Source of the DNA: Stenotrophomonas sp. | GTDB lineage: Bacteria; Pseudomonadota; Gammaproteobacteria; Xanthomonadales; Xanthomonadaceae | Direction of reading: 5' to 3' | Assembly: GCA_003248565.1 (NCBI GenBank) | Contig: QFOV01000252.1 | Location: 1-10,939 of the forward strand | Length of the DNA: 10,939 nucleotides | In this document: in pieces, positions 1-6,644 of the stretch | How positions within the stretch are numbered: the first letter of the stretch is position 1 | Layout of the letters: each line of letters begins with the position of its first letter | Notes under the pieces: model-generated | What the model was told of the DNA's origin: nothing | Databases searched by the model: none | Seen by the model: the letters and a program-made list of their open reading frames with translations, nothing else | Position numbers and translations under genes: made by a program

Positions 1-1637
<1,637 letters not shown>

Positions 1638-1976
1638 GGGGGCAAAAACTCTCTTGCTGACGGATGCGGTGCGTGGAACGGCAGCGGCGATTGGGCAGGC
1701 GCACAACCATCCAGTGGGCCGGCGCGCAAACCCCATCCGGCTGCCGGATTGGGAAACCCTTGTATTGTCGCGTTTTCGACCGGGCCGGGCAAAGCAAACC
1801 CATACGCAAAGGTAGGGAGCGGCGGTCCTGTTGCAGCGCAAGCCCGCGCAGGCCTTGTGCCGTCTTGCTCATGTCGCTCATGGCAGTGGTGGTCTCAGCT
1901 GCAACCACCCGCGCCATACATGGGACAGGTGCACACAGTGCGCAAACCGCGGCTCAATGCAGCGGCACGGTGCTAT
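1638..1976. other. Non-coding region upstream of icd, no gene seen
   Basis: This 339-nt stretch between the icd start and the palindromic repeat pair holds no believable gene. Open frames crossing it are continuations of antisense frames from icd and lack ribosome sites. It should contain the icd promoter and 5' leader. An AT-richer patch near 1755-1800 is the likeliest promoter location on the minus strand, but I cannot fit good -35/-10 boxes to it. The segment 1813-1826 (GTAGGGAGCGGCGG) resembles the head of the nearby repeats but lacks the second stem arm. Confidence 0.5.
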
Positions 1977-2068
1977 CTGTGGGAGCGGCGTCAGCCGCGA
2001 CGCTGAGTTTGCCCGAATCGCTTCATCCGATGGTGCCCCTGCTTCGCGGCTTACGTCGCTCCTACAAG
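1977..2068. repeat. Inverted pair of REP-like palindromes (BIME-like)
   Basis: Two copies of one short palindromic element face each other across about 37 nt. The first, 1977-2003, reads on the plus strand as CTGTGGGAGCGG followed by CGTCAGCCGCGACGC; its core is a GCGGC/GCCGC stem with a GTCA loop. The second, 2041-2068, is the reverse complement form, ending CGCTCCTACAAG, with one stem mismatch (GCGAC/GCCGC). The same family occurs three times at 6264-6434. Such pairs are typical of intergenic REP elements mobilised by RAYT transposases; no RAYT gene is in this window. The pair sits downstream of the lipoprotein terminator and upstream of icd. Confidence 0.82.
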
Positions 2069-2087
2069 AAGCACTTACGGTTGATGC

Positions 2088-2117
2088 AAAAAAAAGGCGC
2101 AGCCTGGTGGCTGCGCC
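2088..2117 (-). terminator. Rho-independent terminator after the lipoprotein gene
   Basis: On the minus strand the sequence is GGCGCAGCC, loop ACCA, GGCTGCGCC, followed by eight T residues. The 9-bp stem is perfect and GC-rich, with a tetraloop. It lies 45 nt past the lipoprotein stop codon and should end the LysM-lipoprotein transcript before icd. The U-run lies only on this side, so it works for the minus strand. Confidence 0.93.
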
Positions 2118-2162
2118 CATGCGTATCACCGGCGGGAGAGAGTTCGCCGGCTTACGCCTTGC

Positions 2163-2570
2163 TCACTTCACCTCGAACTGCTGCGGGGTACCGGCAGCCT
2201 TGCCATCGACGGTGACGTCGGCGGTGTACTTGCCAGCCGGCCACGGCACCTGGCCGTCCTGATAGGTCAACTTGGCCCCGACCGGCACATTGCTGGCGGT
2301 ACCGCTGGTTTTGATCGATACGATGATCTTGTCCTTGGCTGCCAACACCGCAACCGGTGCCACCGACATGTCAGCCGCTGCCGCGTTGCCGACGGTCACC
2401 GCGGTCACTGCGAGAGCCGGCGCGGCAGGTGCGGACTCAACCATCGGTGCCGGGGCTGCTGCAACCGGCGGCGGTGGCGCGACCTCTTCTTCCTTCTTCT
2501 TGCAACCAACCAGTGCAACCGCACCGACCACCGCGATCATCAAGGCACTGCTAAGCGAAGTCTTCTTCAT
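2163..2570 (-). CDS. Small Ala/Pro-rich lipoprotein of unknown function
   Basis: A 135-residue predicted lipoprotein. Residues 1-22 form a signal peptide (MKK followed by a hydrophobic stretch) ending in the lipobox L20-V21-G22-C23, so Cys23 should be acylated. The +2 residue is Lys, not Asp, which favours the outer membrane. A charged KKKEEE patch follows, then an Ala/Pro/Val linker to about residue 75. The C-terminal 55 residues (from KDKIIVSIKTSG) alternate hydrophobic and polar residues as a small beta domain would, with PWPAGKYTADVTVDGK and a final FEVK. I do not recognise the domain. The ATG is preceded by GGAG at 6 nt. It starts 49 nt after the LysM gene with no terminator between them, so the two are probably co-transcribed; a strong terminator follows this gene. 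A general envelope role is an inference only. Confidence 0.88.
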   Translation of the reverse strand: MKKTSLSSALMIAVVGAVALVGCKKKEEEVAPPPPVAAAPAPMVESAPAAPALAVTAVTVGNAAAADMSVAPVAVLAAKDKIIVSIKTSGTASNVPVGAKLTYQDGQVPWPAGKYTADVTVDGKAAGTPQQFEVK

Positions 2571-2619
2571 GAATTGCTCCGAATCTGGATTGAAAGTTCG
2601 TACGTTGCGGCGTCGGAGA

Positions 2620-2922
2620 TCAGCCCTGACGCGCAGGAATCTTCAGTATCTGTCCCGGCCGGATCTTGTCTGGGTCATCGAGGACGTCACGGTTGGCGTC
2701 AAAGATCTTTTTCCACGCGTTACCGTCGCCAAGCAGGCTCTTGGCGATCTTGGAAAGGTTGTCGCCGCTCTGCACCGTGTAGTGCTGTTCACCAACGATC
2801 TCTTCCGTGCTTGTCACGTTAGCCGTGACGTCGGAGAAATCGGCTTTCTGCACTACCTGTTCGGTACTGCTGACGGTCCCGGTGACATCGGAAAAGTCGG
2901 CTTTCTTTTCAGTACTGCTCAT
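2620..2922 (-). CDS. Small LysM-domain protein with N-terminal tandem repeat
   Basis: A 100-residue protein with one C-terminal LysM domain at about residues 48-95 (HYTVQSGDNLSKIAK ... KIRPGQILKIP). The C-terminal half resembles that of E. coli Kbp/YgaU, but the BON domain of Kbp is absent. Instead residues 7-25 and 26-44 are a tandem 19-residue repeat, both units starting KADFSDVT, with 13 of 19 positions identical. No signal peptide or membrane segment is visible, so it is predicted cytoplasmic unless exported by a non-classical route; LysM usually binds GlcNAc-containing glycans such as peptidoglycan. The start is placed at MSSTEKKADF because a strong GGAGGAG lies 8 nt upstream; an in-frame ATG at 2964 would add 14 residues but has no comparable site. 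It is the first gene of a likely two-gene unit with the lipoprotein. Confidence 0.9.
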   Translation of the reverse strand: MSSTEKKADFSDVTGTVSSTEQVVQKADFSDVTANVTSTEEIVGEQHYTVQSGDNLSKIAKSLLGDGNAWKKIFDANRDVLDDPDKIRPGQILKIPARQG

Positions 2923-2930
2923 CCAGGTTG

Positions 2931-2937
2931 CTCCTCC
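2931..2937 (-). promoter_or_regulatory. Ribosome binding site deciding the LysM gene start
   Basis: GGAGGAG on the minus strand, 8 nt before the ATG at 2920-2922. It favours this start over the in-frame ATG 42 nt further upstream. Confidence 0.85.
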
Positions 2938-2995
2938 GTGACTGACGGGGAGCAACGATTGCATGAGGCCTGTTAAGGTTTCATCGTGCCGACGT

Positions 2996-3034
2996 AAAAA
3001 CCTGCGTACGCAGCTGAATGTTTATTGACGCAGG
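2996..3034 (-). terminator. Possible queF terminator overlapping its stop codon
   Basis: On the minus strand CCTGCGT (3034-3028) pairs with ACGCAGG (3007-3001) across a 20-nt loop and is followed directly by TTTTT (3000-2996). The stem begins in the last codons of queF and the loop holds the TAA stop. A nested perfect palindrome, CTGCGTACGCAG (3002-3013), offers a competing shorter hairpin. The seven-pair stem and short T-run make this a moderate rather than strong terminator. Confidence 0.45.
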
Positions 3035-3831
3035 TCGCGGATCGGGGGGCTGGCGGGCAGGCCCGGGCTGGAGCGGCGCGGGTTGATGTCCAGGCCGCCG
3101 CGGCGGGTATAGCGTGCCTCGACTTCCAGGGTGACGGGCTGGCAGCGCTGGCTCAGCTCCAGGAAGATCCGCTCCACGCATTGTTCGTGGAACTCGGCAT
3201 GGTCGCGGTAGCTGACCAGGTAGCGCAGCAGGCCCTCGCGGTCGATGCGCGGGCCCTGGTACCGGATGCTGACGCTGGCCCAGTCCGGCTGGCCGGTCAC
3301 CGGGCAGTTGGACTTGAGCAGGGCCGAGACCAGGGTCTCATTGGCCACCGTACCGGCATCGGCGAGCAGCAGGTTTGCATCGGGCGGGCCATAGCTGTCG
3401 ATGGCGACATCCAGGTGGTCAATGCTCTCACCTGCCGCCTGTTCGACCGGCGGCAGGCCGAACTCCACCCGCACATCGGCACCGGCGCAGGCCGACAGAT
3501 CGGTGGCAATGCGCTCGCGCACGGCTTCGGCACGGTTGAAACGTGCCCCGTTGAGCGAGTTCAGGTACAGCTTGAGCGACTTGGACTCGATCAGGTTCGG
3601 CGAGGTACCCGGCACGTACAGGGTTGCGGTCTCCACGCAGGGCTTGCCGCGCGCATCCAGCCAGCCCAGCTCATAGATATGCCAGCGGTCTTCGCCGGCG
3701 AACGGCAGTTCGCTGCCCAGGCCGATCTCGGCACGGGCGCCGGCGCGCGGGATCGGGAACAGCAGACTGGCGTCGTACTGGCGGGGGTAGTCGACCTCAC
3801 GGCCGAGGCTGGAATCTTGGGGAGTGTTCAT
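3022..3831 (-). CDS. queF: NADPH-dependent 7-cyano-7-deazaguanine reductase (QueF, bimodular type)
   Basis: Cytoplasmic nitrile reductase that converts preQ0 to preQ1 with two NADPH, a step on the way to queuosine in tRNA. It is 269 residues from MNTPQDSS and collinear with the 282-residue E. coli enzyme, so it is the long two-module T-fold type. The QueF signature ESKSLKLY is at residues 82-89. The catalytic nucleophile Cys176 lies in LLKSNCPVTGQPDWA with Asp183 beside it, and His215-Glu216 lie in FHEQCVERI; these match C190, D197, H229 and E230 of E. coli. The C-terminal ARYTRRGGLDINP block is intact. A second ATG three codons upstream (3838-3840) is an alternative start; MNTP is preferred because a GGGG stretch precedes it and no ribosome site precedes the other, but the choice is not firm. 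No other queuosine genes are nearby. Confidence 0.96.
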   Translation of the reverse strand: MNTPQDSSLGREVDYPRQYDASLLFPIPRAGARAEIGLGSELPFAGEDRWHIYELGWLDARGKPCVETATLYVPGTSPNLIESKSLKLYLNSLNGARFNRAEAVRERIATDLSACAGADVRVEFGLPPVEQAAGESIDHLDVAIDSYGPPDANLLLADAGTVANETLVSALLKSNCPVTGQPDWASVSIRYQGPRIDREGLLRYLVSYRDHAEFHEQCVERIFLELSQRCQPVTLEVEARYTRRGGLDINPRRSSPGLPASPPIRDLRQ

Positions 3832-3857
3832 CGGCCCCATTGTAGTTGCGCCAGCTT

Positions 3858-3882
3858 GAGCGCCGGATATACCGAGGCGCTC
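3858..3882 (-). promoter_or_regulatory. Inverted repeat and possible promoter upstream of queF
   Basis: GAGCGCC and GGCGCTC, a perfect 7-bp inverted repeat, flank an 11-nt centre containing GGTATATCC on the minus strand. The centre could serve as a -10 box (TATATC), with TTTTCC 18 nt upstream as a poor -35. The structure could be an operator, a leader hairpin or chance; no T-run follows, so it is not an intrinsic terminator. Confidence 0.3.
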
Positions 3883-3913
3883 ATTCGCAGGAAAACCGTT
3901 GCCTGGCGCAGCG

Positions 3914-4777
3914 TCAGTTCAGCAGCCGCGCCCACCACGATTTGCCGGACTTGGCCTGCGGGATCTCCTCGCTCACCAGCCGCATCACCTCGCGCTCCGG
4001 GTCCAGCGCAGAGGGGCCGTAGACCACGCGGATACGCTCCTCCTCGGTCGCCCCGAGGGTATCGCCATTGCTGATGACCATGCCGTTCTCGATCAGGTAA
4101 TCGACGATGCCGGTGAGGCGGCTGAACACGCCTTCGGCAGTTTCCCCGGTCTCGGGAATCTCGATGTCCATCAGGCCCAGCATGTCCATGCCGCGGGTAT
4201 GGCCGGTCATCACCCCGTCCGGGCGCTGGCCGACATTGATCGCCACCCAGGCGATCGGCAGCGGCTCGGGCAAGGTGGCCTGGGTCAGCTCGCGGAACAA
4301 GCTTGGCAGCACCACGTGATTGGCGCTGCCGAAGTACACCGCCTCGATGCTGTTGGACACGGCCACCGCCGACGCCAGCACACGACTGAGCAGTGCCGCC
4401 TGTGCGACCAGATTGGTCTCCTGCCCGTCGTCGCCGAAGCGCATCACGGTGACGATGGTGTGTGCGGCGTAGTCCACCGGCGCCGGCGTGGCGTCTGGCC
4501 ACAGCCGGCTGTGTGCGCAGATCTGCGCGATGTCATCGCCGATCTGCACCGGGATCGGCATCAACGCGATCAGGTAGTCGGCGTATTCCAGACACAGCAT
4601 CGGCGAATCGTCGCCATCGGCATCCTTGTCGACGGTGCCATCCGTCGTTGCCTCGCCCAGCCGCAGCAGCGATTGGTCCAGGTCGGGCCAATCGCTGCGC
4701 ATCTGCGCAAGCAGGGCTTCGGCGGTGAGCTGAGGGTCGAGCTGCGACTGCAGCAGCATGGCCAGGCTGGCTGTCAT
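3914..4777 (-). CDS. DUF4261-like domain protein of unknown function
   Basis: A 287-residue soluble protein with no signal peptide or membrane helix. The C-terminal half resembles the DUF4261 family: TRGMDMLGLMDIEIP at about 194-208, then a helix FSRLTGIVDYLIENG and VISNGDTLG at about 218-242, and RVVYGPSALDPEREVMRL near 250-267. The N-terminal part holds an acidic stretch (DKDADGDD, 50-57) and MLCLEYADYLIALMPIPV. The family has no established biochemical function and I cannot identify catalytic residues. The start MTASLAMLL is chosen because AAGGAAGAAGG lies 6 nt upstream; a GTG at 4813 would add 12 residues without such a site. It begins 45 nt after the M20D gene with no terminator between, so the two may share a transcript. 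The family assignment is from memory of its motifs, not from a search. Confidence 0.75.
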   Translation of the reverse strand: MTASLAMLLQSQLDPQLTAEALLAQMRSDWPDLDQSLLRLGEATTDGTVDKDADGDDSPMLCLEYADYLIALMPIPVQIGDDIAQICAHSRLWPDATPAPVDYAAHTIVTVMRFGDDGQETNLVAQAALLSRVLASAVAVSNSIEAVYFGSANHVVLPSLFRELTQATLPEPLPIAWVAINVGQRPDGVMTGHTRGMDMLGLMDIEIPETGETAEGVFSRLTGIVDYLIENGMVISNGDTLGATEEERIRVVYGPSALDPEREVMRLVSEEIPQAKSGKSWWARLLN

Positions 4778-4822
4778 GGAGCGCCTTCTTCCTTGTAGGT
4801 AAGCCCCCGACACTACCCGGAC

Positions 4823-6142
4823 TCAACCTGCCTTGTCACCGTGCAGGTAATCCAGCGACACCTGCAACAGCGCGCGCAGGCCCACATCCAGCGCCTTTTC
4901 GTCGAGCAGGAACTTGGGTGAATGATTGCTCGGCGCGGTAGCCGGATCGATGCCGGCACCAGTGGAGCCGACGAAGAAGAACATCGACGGCACCTGCTGT
5001 GCGTACAGCGAGAAGTCCTCCGAGCCCATCTGCAACGGCGGCTCGTAGACGTTGGCCTTGCCCACCACCGCCTGCAGGCTGGGCAGCATGCGCGCGGTCA
5101 GTGCCGGATCGTTGACCGTGGCCGGGTTGCCGTCCTTCTCGTAGATGTCGGTGACAGCCGTCGCACCGTGGGCGGCGGCGGTGTGCTCGGCGACGTTGCG
5201 CAGGTCGGCGAAGATCTGCTTGCGCATGTCGGGGTCGAAGGTGCGGATGGTGCCCACCATCTCCACCGAGTCGGGAATGATGTTGTAGCGGATGCCGCCC
5301 TTGATCGCGCCGAAGGTAAGCACTGCCGGCTGCTTGGACAGGTTGGCGCGGCGGCTGACGATGGTCTGCGCGGTACCGATAAGGTCGGAGGCCGCAACAA
5401 TCGGGTCAACGCCGTTCCACGGCGCCGAGCCGTGCGTCTGGCGACCATTGACGGTGATACCGAACCGGTCGGAGGCCGCCATCAGCGGGCCACCGCGCAC
5501 GGCGATCTGGCCGGCCTGCACGCTGGAGAACACATGCAGGCCGAACACCGCCTCCGGCTTGAAGTCCTTGAACAGGCCTTCCTTCAACATCAGGTCGGCG
5601 CCGCCCTGCTCCGGCGGCGGCGCGCCTTCCTCGGCCGGCTGGAAGATCAGCATCACTTCGCCGGGCAGCGTGTCGCGCATGGCGACCAGTGCGTCGGCCA
5701 CGCCCAGCAGGGTTGCGGTGTGCGCGTCATGGCCACAGGCATGCATCACCCCGACCTGCTCGCCGCGGTACTCGGCGGTGGCCTTGGAGGCGAACGGCAG
5801 GCCGGTCTGTTCGGTGACCGGCAGCGCGTCCATGTCGGCGCGCAGGGCGATCTTCGGGCCGGGCAGGCCGCCCTTGATGATGGCGACCACGCCGTGCACG
5901 GCCACGCCGGTCTTCGGGTTCAGGCCCATTGCACGCAGGCGCTCGGCGACCTTGGCCGCGGTGCGTTCTTCGCGGTTGGAGAGCTCCGGATGGGCGTGGA
6001 AGTCACGACGCCAATCCACCACCTGCCGCTGCAGGCGAGTGGCGGCAGCTGCCACCTCGGGCCGCTGGGCGGCATCCTGGGCCTGCGCCAGCGGGGCAAG
6101 GGCGCATAGCAAGGCAGACAGCAACACGGTCTTGCGGGCCAT
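4823..6142 (-). CDS. Exported M20D-family metallo-amidohydrolase (aminoacylase/carboxypeptidase-like)
   Basis: A 439-residue zinc-type hydrolase of the M20D group (HipO/AbgB/IAA-amino acid hydrolase relatives), expected to cleave N-acyl amino acids or similar amides. Residues 1-21 are a clear signal peptide (MARK, then a Leu/Ala-rich core) with an AQA signal peptidase I site, so the mature enzyme should act in the periplasm. Metal-site motifs are complete: Cys136 and His138 in HACGHDAH, Glu171-Glu172 in QPAEEG, His203 in GLHVFS and His407 in SNHSPKF. ALRADMDALP (99-108) and MGSEDFSLY (372-380) are further family marks. The start is fixed by AAGGAG 8 nt upstream; an in-frame ATG-initiated extension to 6259 would run into the repeat cluster and bury the signal peptide. 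It is divergent from the RND efflux operon. The substrate cannot be told from sequence. Confidence 0.93.
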   Translation of the reverse strand: MARKTVLLSALLCALAPLAQAQDAAQRPEVAAAATRLQRQVVDWRRDFHAHPELSNREERTAAKVAERLRAMGLNPKTGVAVHGVVAIIKGGLPGPKIALRADMDALPVTEQTGLPFASKATAEYRGEQVGVMHACGHDAHTATLLGVADALVAMRDTLPGEVMLIFQPAEEGAPPPEQGGADLMLKEGLFKDFKPEAVFGLHVFSSVQAGQIAVRGGPLMAASDRFGITVNGRQTHGSAPWNGVDPIVAASDLIGTAQTIVSRRANLSKQPAVLTFGAIKGGIRYNIIPDSVEMVGTIRTFDPDMRKQIFADLRNVAEHTAAAHGATAVTDIYEKDGNPATVNDPALTARMLPSLQAVVGKANVYEPPLQMGSEDFSLYAQQVPSMFFFVGSTGAGIDPATAPSNHSPKFLLDEKALDVGLRALLQVSLDYLHGDKAG

Positions 6143-6150
6143 CAGCAACT

Positions 6151-6156
6151 CTCCTT
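6151..6156 (-). promoter_or_regulatory. Ribosome binding site deciding the M20D gene start
   Basis: AAGGAG on the minus strand, 8 nt before the ATG at 6140-6142. It places the start immediately before the signal peptide and excludes the longer open frame to 6259. Confidence 0.88.
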
Positions 6157-6216
6157 CAAATCGGTGACAGGGTGAATGTAGGCCAATCATGGGCCAAGCG
6201 ATGTAAGTAATCCGGC

Positions 6217-6239
6217 GTAGTGCCGAGCCATGCTCGGCA
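6217..6239 (+). repeat. GTAG-headed REP palindrome (SMAG-like), left copy
   Basis: GTAG is followed by a perfect 8-bp stem, TGCCGAGC / GCTCGGCA, with a CAT loop. This is the layout of the GTAG repeats described in Stenotrophomonas maltophilia (SMAG). The similarity to the right copy continues past the stem to about 6253 (GGGCCT and CCC shared). Confidence 0.87.
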
Positions 6240-6263
6240 AGGGCCTGCCCCGCAACCACCGGC

Positions 6264-6290
6264 TTGTGGGAGCGGCGTCAGCCGCGAAGC
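6264..6290 (+). repeat. REP-like palindrome, second family, copy 1
   Basis: Reads TTGTGGGAGCGGCGTC then AGCCGCGAAGC; core stem GCGGC/GCCGC with a GTCA loop. It is in plus orientation and pairs with the inverted copy at 6338-6365 across 47 nt. Confidence 0.85.
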
Positions 6291-6300
6291 TGATGGTTCG

Positions 6301-6433
6301 CCAGATCACAGACCAATTGGTGGCTCCCACCGGGCCGGCTTCGCGGCTGACGCCGCTCCTACAAGAACAGCCAGATCGCAGACCAGTTGGTGGTTCCCAA
6401 TGTGTCGGCTTCGCGGCTCACGCCGCTCCCACA
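6301..6433 (+). repeat. Diverged 70-bp tandem duplication containing REP copies 2 and 3
   Basis: Positions 6301-6363 and 6371-6433 align without gaps at a 70-nt period with 9 mismatches in 63 positions (about 86 percent identity). Each unit starts CCAGATC(A/G)CAGACCA, then TTGGTGG, and ends in a minus-strand copy of the second REP family. The first unit contains a perfect 10-bp palindrome, ACCAATTGGT (6312-6321); the second has it with one change. Confidence 0.85.
6338..6365 (-). repeat. REP-like palindrome, second family, copy 2
   Basis: Minus-strand form of the repeat, plus-strand sequence GCTTCGCGGCTGACGCC then GCTCCTACAAG. It differs from copy 1 by TAGGAGC in place of TGGGAGC and keeps a perfect stem with the same GTCA loop. 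Confidence 0.85.
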
Positions 6434-6434
6434 G
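6408..6434 (-). repeat. REP-like palindrome, second family, copy 3
   Basis: Minus-strand form, plus-strand GCTTCGCGGCTCACGCC then GCTCCCACAG. The stem is perfect and only the loop changes (GTGA instead of GTCA), which fits selection on the hairpin. Confidence 0.85.
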
Positions 6435-6470
6435 CATTCCTGCTGGTTGATGCGACGCTGGGAAGGCCCC

Positions 6471-6493
6471 TGCCGAGCATGGCTCGGCACTAC
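6471..6493 (-). repeat. GTAG-headed REP palindrome (SMAG-like), right inverted copy
   Basis: Exact reverse complement of the left copy: TGCCGAGC, loop ATG, GCTCGGCA, then CTAC. Together with its neighbouring bases it forms an inverted repeat of about 37 nt with three mismatches against 6217-6253, bracketing all copies of the other repeat family. Confidence 0.87.
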
Positions 6494-6644
6494 AACATCA
6501 GGTCAACCGATGCCGCGATGGAACGTTCATCACCTGCACGGGTCTGTATGCGTGGCCCATCGGTCATGCCTCCATGACAACAGGCGCGGCGGTATCCTCT
6601 GCGCCTTGTTTGCCCTCCCCTATCGGTTCCTCAGGAGTTTTCGC
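6494..6644 (+). other. Upstream region of the RND efflux operon, no gene seen
   Basis: This 151-nt segment between the repeat cluster and the adaptor start should hold the operon promoter and any operator. A TATCCT at 6593-6598 could be a -10 box, but the nearest -35-like ATGACA (6574-6579) is only 13 nt away, so I do not call a promoter. No regulator gene flanks the operon in this window. Confidence 0.45.
6633..6637 (+). promoter_or_regulatory. Ribosome binding site deciding the adaptor gene start
   Basis: AGGAG, 7 nt before the ATG at 6645. It excludes the longer open frame that begins at 6387 inside the repeat cluster. Confidence 0.88.

Noticed and set aside
2923..3021. Promoter for the LysM gene (TTTACG ... 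TTAACA)
   Set aside because: Both boxes match the consensus poorly with a 16-nt spacer; too weak to call by eye.
3832..3913. preQ1 riboswitch upstream of queF
   Set aside because: The short leader has a simple 7-bp inverted repeat but no A-rich tail and pseudoknot pattern expected of a preQ1-I aptamer, and no clear match to the other preQ1 classes.
4922..6109. A 395-codon plus-strand open frame opposite the M20D hydrolase
   Set aside because: It is antisense to an intact enzyme gene with all catalytic motifs, its product looks like reverse-frame text, and no ribosome site precedes it.
6143..6259. N-terminal extension of the M20D hydrolase
   Set aside because: The open frame extends 39 codons upstream, but this would place the signal peptide internally and begin inside the repeat cluster. 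A strong ribosome site lies directly before the internal ATG.
6217..6493. Possible CRISPR array from regularly repeated GC-rich units
   Set aside because: The copies alternate in orientation, spacing is irregular, the spacers are themselves duplicated, and no cas genes are present. REP elements explain the pattern.
6217..6493. Possible insertion sequence or MITE with terminal inverted repeats
   Set aside because: The outer inverted pair could pass for terminal repeats, but no target-site duplication is visible and each end is itself a self-contained GTAG palindrome, so a REP cluster fits better.
6387..6644. N-terminal extension of the RND adaptor
   Set aside because: The extra 86 codons cross a REP copy and a GTAG palindrome; AGGAG at 6633 fixes the start at 6645.
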